DNA of 64,000 bases, taken from Minicystis rosea (GTDB lineage Bacteria; Myxococcota_A; Polyangia; Polyangiales; Polyangiaceae). Shown piece by piece: positions 56,794-64,000 of this stretch. The notes under the pieces are model-generated. The model was not told the DNA's origin and made no database searches. It saw only the letters and a program-made list of their open reading frames with translations. A program made the translations under genes and the position numbers. Where the stretch lies: NCBI GenBank assembly GCA_001931535.1, contig CP016211.1, forward strand, positions 1,640,501 to 1,704,500, written 5' to 3'. Position 1 is the stretch's first letter, and each line of letters opens with the position of its first letter.

Positions 56794-58311
56794 TCACATG
56801 TCCGCGAGCGCGACGCCGCAGCGGTAGAAGCGGCTGGTCACCTTCGCGTCCGGCGTGCCGCCGCTGATCTTGAGCGTGAGGGACGTCACGCCGGTCGGGA
56901 TCGTGAGGCTCTGGAGGTAGGCGTCCTTGTCGACCGTCTCGGTGATCGAGCCGACCGAGGTCGCGCCGTTGAGCACGTCGACCTTGAGGTCGCGCACGCC
57001 CGAGCCCGAGCGCTGGCCGCCGCAGAACACCGAGACCTTCTTGGCCGCGGCCGGCACGTTGAACGAGTAGTGATCGACGTCCGTCGCGGAGGTGAGATCG
57101 CCCTCGACGAAGTACTGCGCGACGAGCGTGTCGGGCATCACGTCGGTGAGCGCCTCGGCGCCCGCCGCCGTGTCGTTGCCGGTGTCGTCCGTCTCGCGCG
57201 GGTTGGACGTGAAGGCGTAGTGCCAGACGATGTAGAAGTCGTTGGCGCCCGCGGTCGCGCCCGACGGGCGCTCCACGATGAGGTAGTAGCTCTTCCCGAG
57301 CTGCGTCGGCGGCACCGACGGCTCGAGCGCGACGCCCGCCGTGTCGCCGGCGTTGGCGAGATCGAGGACCGCGTAGTCGTTCGCCAGGTCCGCCGCGTCG
57401 ACGAGGCTCATCTTGCCGATCGTCGCCGTCGAGCCGTTGCCATCGGCGCCGGCGGGGAGCGGCGCGAAGCCGAGCACCGCGTAGTCACCGTTCATCGGCG
57501 CCACGAGGTCGGAGGGCAGGTCGAGCTTGTAGACGTCGACGTCGCTCGTCGAGCTGAAGCCACCGTAGACCTGGGAGATGTAGTAGTTGCCGTTCGTGCC
57601 CTTGGCGTAGAGCCCGGGGTTCGCGTTGGCGGCGTCGTTGTTCGGCTCGACCTCGAACGTGAAGTTCGGGTTCTCCGTCGGGTCCTTGGCGATCGTGCCG
57701 ATGCCGATGGCGAAGTCGTAGTTCGTGATCTGGGTGGCGTCGGAGCACGACGCCTCGCCGAAGACCGCGTTGCACTCCTGGACCTGGATGAAGAACGTGC
57801 CGTCCTTGGGCAGCACCGTCCACAGCTCCGAGTCGTTGACGTGCGGGAGGACCGTGAGCTGCACGGGATCGTCGTCACGCGCGATCTGCGTCTTCGAGTC
57901 GTCGAAGAGGGTCACGACGAGATCGGGATAGGTCGGGTCGGTCTCGTCCGAGGTCGGCTTGGCGTCGGTCTGGACGAAGAGCACGTCGCCCTTCTTGCCG
58001 GTGAACTTGAAGAAGCGCGAGCTCACGAGCGGATCGGGGAGCTGGCACTGCGCGCCCTGACCGTCGTTGGGCGTGAGCTCGGTCGCGGTCTCGAACGTCG
58101 TGCCGCAACCATCGGCGCTGCCGCCCGACCCACCCGTGCCGCTCGAGCTGCTGCTCGTGGCCACGCTCGAGCTGCTGCTCGACGAGCTGCTCGCGGTCCC
58201 ACCACCCGAGCCGCCCGTGTTGGTCTCCGTGCCGCCGCCGCAGCCGACGCTCGCGAGCGCCATCGCCCCGAAACCCGCCGCGAACAATCCCAAGAAAATC
58301 GTCGACCTCAT
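56794..58311 (-). CDS. PPC-domain lipoprotein with Ser-rich linker
   Basis: 505 residues from ATG 58311 with GGAGGCAGC upstream. Signal peptide and lipobox (FGAMALASVGCGGG), then a Gly/Ser linker with runs of nine and five serines. Two bacterial pre-peptidase C-terminal (PPC) domains follow: TATELTPNDGQGAQC with FFKFTGKKGDVLFVQTDA, and FEVEPNNDAANANP with DVDVYKL. A third such unit lies near the C-terminus (DTGNDTAAGAEALTD, SATDVDHYSFNVP). PPC domains are jelly rolls attached to secreted hydrolases, but here no catalytic domain exists, so the protein is probably a binding or structural surface lipoprotein. Confidence 0.82.
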   Translation of the reverse strand: MRSTIFLGLFAAGFGAMALASVGCGGGTETNTGGSGGGTASSSSSSSSSVATSSSSSGTGGSGGSADGCGTTFETATELTPNDGQGAQCQLPDPLVSSRFFKFTGKKGDVLFVQTDAKPTSDETDPTYPDLVVTLFDDSKTQIARDDDPVQLTVLPHVNDSELWTVLPKDGTFFIQVQECNAVFGEASCSDATQITNYDFAIGIGTIAKDPTENPNFTFEVEPNNDAANANPGLYAKGTNGNYYISQVYGGFSSTSDVDVYKLDLPSDLVAPMNGDYAVLGFAPLPAGADGNGSTATIGKMSLVDAADLANDYAVLDLANAGDTAGVALEPSVPPTQLGKSYYLIVERPSGATAGANDFYIVWHYAFTSNPRETDDTGNDTAAGAEALTDVMPDTLVAQYFVEGDLTSATDVDHYSFNVPAAAKKVSVFCGGQRSGSGVRDLKVDVLNGATSVGSITETVDKDAYLQSLTIPTGVTSLTLKISGGTPDAKVTSRFYRCGVALADM

Positions 58312-58385
58312 GCTGCCTCCGAGCTTCCCCATTGCGCGGGTCGCGCCCGCTCGATCGGGGGGTTGGAATCCGTACACCAAGGGGT

Positions 58386-59162
58386 ATGGCTCCACAAGAG
58401 CCGCGGCGCGCCGCGGCCTCGAAGGGATCGCGCCTTGCGGGCCGGCGTGGGCACCGCCACCATCCGGCCGTGCGCGCGCTCCCCATCGTCGACGAACGCA
58501 TCGAGGCCATCCGCCGCCGCCGGCAAGCCGAGATCGGCGATCGCCTCGCGCACGGCCTCGGGGCCGCGGCGGTGTGCGCGCACGACGCCATCGACGAGGA
58601 GCTCCGCGCCGCGCTCACACGCTCGACGGCGCTCGAGCCCGCGTGCGCTGCGGGCTGCTCGAGCTGTTGCCACGTGCACGCCGACGCCACCGTCCCCGAG
58701 ATCGCGGCCGCGGCCCAGCATGTGCGAACCGCGCTTTCACCCGAGGAGTTGAGGGCGTTTCGCGATCGCCTCGCCGCGCACGTGGCGCGCGTCGAAGGCC
58801 TCGACGATCAAGCACGCTGGGCCGCGCGGATCCCCTGCGCTCTCCTCTCCGCGGAAGGGAGCTGCTCGATCTACGAGGCGCGCCCGCTCCGCTGCCGCGC
58901 CTTTCACTCGTGCTCCGTGGATCCGTGTCGCGCCGCGTTTCAGGGCACGAGCGACGAAGAGGCCATCCTGAGCCCGCCGCTCGCGCGCGCCGCCGGCGCC
59001 GTGGAGGACGCCTTCGATCGCGCGCTCGTGCAGGCTGGGATCGGCGCGGAGCCCTATCGCTTCGAGGTCGGGCTCCTCGTCGCGCTCGATGATCCCTCGG
59101 CCGTCGATCGCTGGCGCGCGGGGGAGGACGCATTCGCTCGCGCGCGTCCCGATCCGATGTGA
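58386..59162 (+). CDS. YkgJ-family cysteine-cluster protein
   Basis: 258 residues if started at ATG 58386; GTG 58470 would trim 28 unconserved residues. The family's metal site is visible: ACAAGCSSCCHVHADAT (CxxCC), then IPCALLSAEGSCSIYEARPLRCRAFHSC. These eight-odd cysteines fit the CxxCC ... C ... C-x-Y-x-x-R-P-x-x-C pattern. YkgJ proteins are thought to bind zinc or an Fe-S cluster; no reaction is established. Divergent from the PPC lipoprotein gene. A strong hairpin overlaps the stop codon. Confidence 0.85.
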   Translation: MAPQEPRRAAASKGSRLAGRRGHRHHPAVRALPIVDERIEAIRRRRQAEIGDRLAHGLGAAAVCAHDAIDEELRAALTRSTALEPACAAGCSSCCHVHADATVPEIAAAAQHVRTALSPEELRAFRDRLAAHVARVEGLDDQARWAARIPCALLSAEGSCSIYEARPLRCRAFHSCSVDPCRAAFQGTSDEEAILSPPLARAAGAVEDAFDRALVQAGIGAEPYRFEVGLLVALDDPSAVDRWRAGEDAFARARPDPM

Positions 59163-59188
59163 GCGCCATTCGGCGCCCACATCGGATC
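59151..59188. terminator. Strong inverted repeat at the end of the YkgJ gene
   Basis: GATCCGATGTG pairs with CACATCGGATC (11 bp), with an inner GCGCC/GGCGC stem and a 4-nt loop. The stop codon lies inside the left arm. No U-tract follows, so it may be a weak terminator or an RNA-stability element rather than a classical one. Confidence 0.5.
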
Positions 59189-59270
59189 GAGCTCCCGTCC
59201 TCGTGGATGCCCGCCGGAGTATTTCTCCCGAGCTCCGGAACATCCGCGCCGACCTGCTGTCGCGCCCGCA

Positions 59271-59642
59271 ATGGATGACGAGCTCGGAGGTTTCCACGAC
59301 GATCCTGCATGGGTCGCCGCCGCCGCGCATCTCGAGCCCATCATGGCGCCGGAGCCGAGCGTCGCGCCTCGCAACCCCGATGCTCGGCGCGCGCTCGTGC
59401 TCGCAGTCCTCGGCGTTCTCTGCCTCGGCGTGATCTTGGGCCCGCTCGCCCTCGCGCTCGGTCAGCGGGCCCGGCTCGCCATCATGGCCGATCAGAGCCC
59501 TCGTGATCGCCGTGACGCGGGCGTCGCGCACGCGGCGATCACGCTCGGGAAGGTGGGCCTCGCGCTCCACCTCACCCTCTGGGCCAGCGTCATCCCGTGG
59601 CTCCTCTTCGTGCTCCCGCTCCTTGCCCCCGGCGGCCGCTGA
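59271..59642 (+). CDS. DUF4190-like small membrane protein
   Basis: 123 residues from ATG 59271. An acidic N-terminus is followed by two membrane helices (ALVLAVLGVLCLGVILGPLAL and LHLTLWASVIPWLLFVLPLL) joined by a short loop with GQRARLAI and AHAAITLGKVGL. This is the DUF4190 arrangement of two helices with an amphipathic segment between. Function unknown. Its last 53 bp overlap the 3' end of the convergent SET gene. Confidence 0.75.
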   Translation: MDDELGGFHDDPAWVAAAAHLEPIMAPEPSVAPRNPDARRALVLAVLGVLCLGVILGPLALALGQRARLAIMADQSPRDRRDAGVAHAAITLGKVGLALHLTLWASVIPWLLFVLPLLAPGGR

Positions 59643-60321
59643 CCGGCGCCTTGTCGGATCGCTTGCTCGCCTTCGTGGACCGCCCGCTCACGGGTGCCTT
59701 GTCGGATCGCTTGCTCGCCTTCGTGGATCGCCCGCTCACGGGTGCCTTGTCGGATCGCTTGCCCGCCTTCGTGGTCCGTCCGCTGCCCGGGGCCTTGTCG
59801 GAGCGCTTGGCCGACATCGCCTTTCGCCCGCTCGTCTTCTTCGCAGCCTTTCGCGGCGGCTTGGGGCTCTTCAGGATCGTGCCGCGGCAGCGCGGCACGC
59901 CGCACCTGCACGCGTAGAGCTCGGCCCAGCGATCCTGCCAGTCGTCGTCGCGCACCAGCGCGTAGTCGTAGAGGAGCTCGGTGCCTGCGGCGACGTCGGT
60001 GATCGCCTCGATGAAGACGCGGCCATCCTCGATCACCGCCTCGCAGTTGGGCGCGCAGGCGTGGTTGAAATAGCGCGCGTCGTTCCCGTCGACGCCGCCG
60101 TCGATCAGGAGGTCGTCATCGACGGCGAAGAGGAAGGTGTGATGCTTCTCCATCGCGTCGTCGTCGTAGCGACGGCCGGCCTCGTCCTCCGTGATGAGCT
60201 CGCCGGTGTACTCGATGATGCGCGTACCCCGCGGAATGCGGCTCCGCGCGAACACGCCGAGGCCGGCAATGGCGCTCGGTTTCACTTCGATCATGGGCTC
60301 TTTCGATCGCTTGCTGGTCAT
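59590..60321 (-). CDS. SET-domain protein lysine methyltransferase with repeated basic tail
   Basis: 243 residues. A complete SET fold spans ~11-150: SAIAGLGVFARSRIPRGT (SAM-binding start), EYTGELI, the pseudoknot RYFNHACAPNCEAV (residues 84-97), ELLYDYAL with the catalytic Tyr, and a post-SET zinc motif CRCGVPRCRG. The enzyme should transfer methyl groups to lysine in a protein. The C-terminal ~90 residues are four repeats of KRSDKAPVSGRSTKAS, a histone-tail-like Lys/Arg-rich extension. The tail could bind DNA or be an automethylation target (inference). SET genes are patchy in bacteria and probably spread by transfer. Confidence 0.9.
   Translation of the reverse strand: MTSKRSKEPMIEVKPSAIAGLGVFARSRIPRGTRIIEYTGELITEDEAGRRYDDDAMEKHHTFLFAVDDDLLIDGGVDGNDARYFNHACAPNCEAVIEDGRVFIEAITDVAAGTELLYDYALVRDDDWQDRWAELYACRCGVPRCRGTILKSPKPPRKAAKKTSGRKAMSAKRSDKAPGSGRTTKAGKRSDKAPVSGRSTKASKRSDKAPVSGRSTKASKRSDKAPVSGRRGQGAGARRGATG
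59649..59830 (-). repeat. 48-bp coding tandem repeat in the SET-protein tail
   Basis: CCTTGTCGGATCGCTTG recurs at 59649, 59697, 59745 and, diverged, 59793. The 48-bp unit encodes 16 residues, so copy number can change without frame loss. The two copies nearest the 3' end of the gene are almost identical, suggesting recent expansion. Confidence 0.85.
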
Positions 60322-60508
60322 GGGCCGGCGCGATTATGGACCGAGCGCGTCGCGTCGCGACGACGAAAGGCACGCACGACACCCCCGCATCGAGGCGAAG
60401 CGGCCCGCGGCGCGTGGCGCGGGCCACCGCGCCGGTCTCCTCCGGCCATCGCGTGGGGGCGCCCGAGCTTCATCGATTGCCGCGCGAAATGGGGGCGACC
60501 CCCGCCGC

Positions 60509-60931
60509 TCAGCGCGGCCCCATGAGCCAGACGGCGGCCAGCGTCACCAGGAAGTAGGGCACGAGCCCCGCGGCGCCCGCGTAGTCCTTTGCCATCCGCT
60601 GGCCGAAGAAGAGGCACACGATCGACGCGCCCGAGAGCGTCGCGCCCCAGAACGCGAGCGTCGTCGCGTGCATCAGGACCATCTGCCCGACCCCGAGGGC
60701 CGACAGCGCCCCGGCCGCGATCTCGAGGATCGTGATCGCCGAGAGGAGGAGCGGCACCATCCCAGCGAGCGGGCTCTTGGCGAAATGGCCCGTGAGCCAC
60801 TCGAGGTTGCCCTTCCGGTCGACCACTTTGTCGAGCCCGGATTGGAGGAACAAGATCGCCAGGAAGACGGCCGCGAGGATCGACATCACGAGGCGCGCGG
60901 TCACGGCGTCCGGGGTGGACATGGCGGCCAT
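60509..60931 (-). CDS. DoxX-family membrane protein
   Basis: 140 residues (ATG 60931; Met4 is an alternative). Four membrane helices: VMSILAAVFLAILFLQSGLD, MVPLLLSAITILEIAAGALS, TLAFWGATLSGASIVCLFFG and GLVPYFLVTLAAVWLM. The SGLDKVVDRKGNLEWLTGHF segment after helix 1 is the DoxX landmark. It is distinct from the DoxX-like protein at 52879. No operon partner on its strand; divergent from a lipoprotein gene. Role unknown. Confidence 0.82.
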   Translation of the reverse strand: MAAMSTPDAVTARLVMSILAAVFLAILFLQSGLDKVVDRKGNLEWLTGHFAKSPLAGMVPLLLSAITILEIAAGALSALGVGQMVLMHATTLAFWGATLSGASIVCLFFGQRMAKDYAGAAGLVPYFLVTLAAVWLMGPR

Positions 60932-60969
60932 CGTAGCAAGCCCACCCTTCGCTGCTCTACGCTTACCGC

Positions 60970-61431
60970 ATGCGCCTCGCCTCCGCTCTCCTCACTGCGT
61001 TCGCGCTCGCTCTCACGCTCCCGGCCTGCGCCGAGACACCGCCGCCGCCCGCGACGGTCCCCGTCGCGCCCGCGCCTCCCGGCCCCTCTGCGGAGGCGGC
61101 GCCGCCGTCCGCCCCGCGCCCCGCGCCTCCGAAATCCACCGCGGCCGCCCGGCCCACGGGCGTGCCGGGCACATCGATTCACTTCACCGGCGGCGACGGA
61201 TCGAGCATGGAGCAAGCCATCGTGATCGAAGGCGCCCAGGGTGAAGTCGACGGCGTCCGCTCCGAATATCAATACCTCGAAATGGTCCTCGGCCCGCGGT
61301 CCAACTGGACACGCACGAAGCAATCGCTGGTCGATAAAAACGGCCGCAAATACGATGTCCTCGAGGTCGATCACCAGGGCCGGCCCGAGACGTACTGGTT
61401 CGACATCACCCTTTATTTCGGGAAGATGTGA
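60970..61431 (+). CDS. Small lipoprotein of unknown function
   Basis: 153 residues. A clear lipoprotein signal (LLTAFALALTLPAC) is followed by a ~45-residue Pro/Ala linker and a compact C-terminal domain of ~85 residues (SIHFTGGDGSSMEQAIVIEG, YQYLEMVLGPRSNW, DVLEVDHQGRPETYWFDITL). I do not recognise a named family, but the GTSxxxAV/IVIxGA pattern is seen in other short proteobacterial lipoproteins. The product is probably at the outer membrane. Confidence 0.75.
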   Translation: MRLASALLTAFALALTLPACAETPPPPATVPVAPAPPGPSAEAAPPSAPRPAPPKSTAAARPTGVPGTSIHFTGGDGSSMEQAIVIEGAQGEVDGVRSEYQYLEMVLGPRSNWTRTKQSLVDKNGRKYDVLEVDHQGRPETYWFDITLYFGKM

Positions 61432-61540
61432 GCCTCGGATTCGCGCGGTCGCCCGATCCCGGCGGCGCCGTCATCGCATCCCTCGGCGCGGCACCCTCGC
61501 GATCGCGGTAGGTCGGCCCCACGCTCGCCGTGGGGGTGAC

Positions 61541-62896
61541 ATGCGACCGTCTACGTTCTTCGTGCCGTTCATTGCCGTGCTCGTATCGATGTCTTGTACG
61601 GAGCGATCCGGCTCCGATGGACTCGGCCATACGGGCGTGAGTCGATCGCCGGTCGTCGGCAAGGGCGCGCGCGCCGACGTCACACACGACGCCGTCGTCA
61701 CGGTGCGGACCTTCGGGACGAGCCTGTGCAGCGGGACCATCATCCGTCGCAACGAAAAGGGCGACGGCCTCTACGTGCTCACGGCGGCACATTGCTGCCG
61801 CTCGTCGAACCCGCCGCGCAAGATCCTCATCGGCGCCGACTACGCCGATCCCGTGCTCTCCTTGCCGGTCACGTCCTTCCAGCCGCACCCCTGTTACAAC
61901 CCGCTCAGCAACGACTACGACTTCTGCGTCCTCGAGGTCCCGGACAAGGGTGAGCTCAACGTCACACCCATCCCGCTCGTGGAGGGGCCCGACGAGCTCG
62001 AGGCCGGCGACTCCGTGACCGTGGTGGGCTTCGGCAGCACGCCGGCCTCGAACACCATTCGCCGCCGCGCCGAGGCCCAGCTCGCCGAGGTCGGGCCGCT
62101 CGCCATCGCCATCGATCAGCGGGACGATCGCCCGGGCATCTGCTTCGGCGACAGCGGCGGTCCGGTGCTCATCGATCAGGGAGGCCGCGAGGTCGTCGCC
62201 GGCGTCGTCTCCTTCGGCGCGCCCACCTCGCTGTGCAACGTGGTCGGCGCGGCCGAGCGCATCAGCTTCCGCGGTGTGCGCGACGAGTTCCTGGACAAGG
62301 TGTTGAAGGGCCAGAAGTCGGAGCTCGAGCAAATGCTCGTGCGTCGCGATGGGCCTACGCCGGGCGCCGTCCGCGACACCTATCTCTCGGCCGCCGAGCC
62401 CGACCAGAGCTTCGGCAACCAAGTCACGCTCCTCGTCGGCTCACCGCCGAAGGAGCGCGCGCCCCACGTCACGCTCATGCACTTCGATCTCTCCGCCATC
62501 CCCGCCGGCGCCACGATCCTCACGGCGCGCATGGGCATGCATCAAGAGAGCAAGACGGGCCATGCCCGCATCTTTCTCCACCGCGTGACGCGCGATTGGG
62601 ACGAGCAACAAGAGACCTGGTCCTCCTTCGGTCGCGAGGGCTTCGATCCCTCGCCGTTCATCGAAGTCGACAACTCGAGCACCGTGGTGACCGGCACCGA
62701 GGAGATGTGGTTCAATCTCACCGAGCTCGCGACCCGCTGGGCCGCCGGCGAGGTGCCGAATCGCGGCATCCTGCTGCAATCGCCGGACGACGAGCAGACG
62801 GAGTTCATCAGCAGCGAAATCGGTCGCATCATGGACCGACCGTGGATGTCGGTCTGCTACCTGCCTGCGAAGACCGAGCCTCCGAAGAAGGATTGA
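61541..62896 (+). CDS. Trypsin-like serine protease with C-terminal DNRLRE domain, lipoprotein
   Basis: 451 residues from ATG 61541. Signal peptide and lipobox (AVLVSMSC). Chymotrypsin-fold domain to ~residue 260: His in LTAAHCC (~81), Asp in SNDYDFCVL (~126), Ser in FGDSGGPV (~205); the triad is complete. CSGTI and the paired cysteines fit the S1 family. A C-terminal jelly-roll of the DNRLRE type follows (DTYLSAAEPDQSFGN, HFDLSAIPAGATILTARM, LATRWAAGEVPNRGILLQS). It probably digests proteins outside the cell. Its last 68 bp overlap the convergent metallophosphoesterase gene. Confidence 0.9.
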   Translation: MRPSTFFVPFIAVLVSMSCTERSGSDGLGHTGVSRSPVVGKGARADVTHDAVVTVRTFGTSLCSGTIIRRNEKGDGLYVLTAAHCCRSSNPPRKILIGADYADPVLSLPVTSFQPHPCYNPLSNDYDFCVLEVPDKGELNVTPIPLVEGPDELEAGDSVTVVGFGSTPASNTIRRRAEAQLAEVGPLAIAIDQRDDRPGICFGDSGGPVLIDQGGREVVAGVVSFGAPTSLCNVVGAAERISFRGVRDEFLDKVLKGQKSELEQMLVRRDGPTPGAVRDTYLSAAEPDQSFGNQVTLLVGSPPKERAPHVTLMHFDLSAIPAGATILTARMGMHQESKTGHARIFLHRVTRDWDEQQETWSSFGREGFDPSPFIEVDNSSTVVTGTEEMWFNLTELATRWAAGEVPNRGILLQSPDDEQTEFISSEIGRIMDRPWMSVCYLPAKTEPPKKD

Positions 62897-64000
62897 CCGG
62901 CGCCCGCGCCAGGAAGCGATCGACGAGGCGCGGCGAGAGGCTCGCGAGGGGGCGCCCCTTCTTGGGCAGCGCGTCCACGCCGAGCGCGAACACCTCGATG
63001 ACGTCCTCCGCCACCCGGAGCCGCAGGAAGTTGCGATATCCAGTGTGCTTGATGGCGGAGAACGCCTCGTTTCCGTGCCGTCCGAAGACGAGCACCGATA
63101 TCCAGAGATAGAGTCCGAACACCACCGCGCCGAGCACGTATCCCCAGGCGCCGAGCACCGCGATGTAGGCGAAGAACGAGGCCACGAGCGAAAGCTTCTT
63201 CGCGGCCCAAACGTGCATGGCGGGCCCCGTGCCGCCGCCGAGCGCGCTCTCCACCACCTCGCGAACGATCCTGCGTTCCCGGCCCGCCGCGAGCCCGCCC
63301 GCGAGCGCGCACGCGAGGTGCGCCGACCCATGCCCGAAGCCGGCCACGTACCGATACCAGCGCTTGTGCGTGTCGGTGAACGCGAAGAATCCAGCGATGA
63401 TGAAGAGCACCCAAGCCATGCTCGCCGGGCTCTCCGCGACGGCCGAGAGACCATCGATGACCAGCACCGTGCCCTGCAGATACCACGGGCCCTCCGGCGG
63501 GCGCGGCGGCGGCATCACCAGCCCGAGAATCACGTAGACGGTCGCCGTGGTCACGCCGAACCAACCGTTCTTGAACATGAAGGCGAAGTCCCACATGGTT
63601 ATCCAGCGCGACTCTCTGCGCGAGGGATAGTCCTTGTCCGGCAGGCACGTATACGTGCGATCGAGGAGCTTCACCGGCCCGGGTATATTGGTGTGTGTCG
63701 GGTGCAGGAACGCGCCTCCGCCGCCCGCGGTCACCAAGTGTCGCTCGCCGCTCCCGTCGCTCTGGCGCCGATAATGATGTTGATCGCCCGCGAGCTGGAG
63801 CACGATGGACACCCCGCGCGCTTCGAGCAGCCGGCGGAGCCGATCGAGGTTCTTCGGCGCCGCGGCTTCGCCGTTGACCTCGGGCGCGCGATATTGCCAA
63901 TCGGGCTCGGCGGTGCAGAGAATGGCGCGGTCGCCGGCCTCCATCTCTTTGATGGTCGAGAGCGCCTCGAGCTGGGCTTTGTCGATGTCGCTGCACAACT
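62829..64000 (-). CDS. Membrane metallophosphoesterase, C-terminal part (5' end beyond window)
   Basis: The frame is open to the right edge, so the N-terminus and the first metal motifs are outside. The visible part begins within a calcineurin-like phosphoesterase: LQLAGDQHHYRRQ is the GDxHH motif, and TAGGGGAFLHPTH completes the metal site. Several membrane helices follow (GVTTATVYVILGLVM, MAWVLFIIAGFFAF, LSLVASFFAYIAVLGAWGYVLG), and then a cytoplasmic-looking C-terminus ending in low complexity. Substrate unknown. Its 3' end overlaps the protease gene by 68 bp. Confidence 0.8.
   Translation of the reverse strand, partial: LCSDIDKAQLEALSTIKEMEAGDRAILCTAEPDWQYRAPEVNGEAAAPKNLDRLRRLLEARGVSIVLQLAGDQHHYRRQSDGSGERHLVTAGGGGAFLHPTHTNIPGPVKLLDRTYTCLPDKDYPSRRESRWITMWDFAFMFKNGWFGVTTATVYVILGLVMPPPRPPEGPWYLQGTVLVIDGLSAVAESPASMAWVLFIIAGFFAFTDTHKRWYRYVAGFGHGSAHLACALAGGLAAGRERRIVREVVESALGGGTGPAMHVWAAKKLSLVASFFAYIAVLGAWGYVLGAVVFGLYLWISVLVFGRHGNEAFSAIKHTGYRNFLRLRVAEDVIEVFALGVDALPKKGRPLASLSPRLVDRFLARAPVNPSSEARSSQAGSRPTSTVGP

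Overview
The window is GC-rich, densely coded DNA that looks like a Myxococcota chromosome, most likely Polyangiales. Supporting signs are a pilB-pilT pair, a PilZ protein with a long Lys/Glu/Ala tail and membrane anchor, a 1979-residue kinase/ATPase/histidine-kinase hybrid, an FHA-kinase pair, OmpA with calcium-type repeats, many lipoproteins, and a lexA with a plausible myxobacterial SOS box. The taxonomic call is an inference from gene content; there is no rRNA or marker gene to fix it.

Layout. 1-4.3 kb: end of a delta-60 repeat protein; an ECF42-type sigma factor translationally coupled to a tandem YCII protein; a CobW GTPase plus Fur/Zur-type regulator with a palindrome in the promoter. 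4.3-5.2 kb: a cobalamin riboswitch between two broken genes (a Ni/Co transporter fragment and a frameshifted VOC gene). 5.2-13.5 kb: a four-gene operon of B12 enzymes, icmF-mutA-mutB-meaB, with a one-base deletion near the end of mutB. 13.5-22.3 kb: a decaying patch with a collapsed paralogue of the giant hybrid kinase, the giant kinase itself (its N-terminal kinase domain is a pseudokinase), a truncated IS transposase next to a methyltransferase fragment, and an alcohol dehydrogenase with three one-base deletions. 22.3-31.6 kb: a FosA-like enzyme, a double-patatin protein, and a LysR regulator divergent from an RND pump and its adaptor.

32-51.5 kb is mostly envelope, motility and signalling: PilZ proteins, an outer-membrane protein, OmpA with a DUF4398-like lipoprotein, lexA, pilB-pilT, FHA plus Ser/Thr kinase, and a 1185-residue protein with a caspase-like domain that has lost its catalytic dyad followed by TPRs. 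51.8-64 kb: a Tat-exported deacetylase with DoxX and LysR, an M3 peptidase, a PPC lipoprotein, a YkgJ Cys-cluster protein, a SET-domain methyltransferase with a repeated basic tail, a DoxX protein, a lipoprotein, a trypsin-like protease with DNRLRE domain, and the end of a membrane metallophosphoesterase.

The most unusual signals are non-genic: (i) a 54/55-bp double-hairpin repeat found just after two genes and again, one base shorter and therefore in frame, inside the pseudocaspase-TPR gene; (ii) a seven-copy 42-bp tandem array with a CTTGCCGGCAAG core between two convergent genes; (iii) three copies of an 18-bp palindrome TCGTTKGAGCTCAAACGA; (iv) a stranded cobalamin riboswitch ahead of a B12-enzyme operon.
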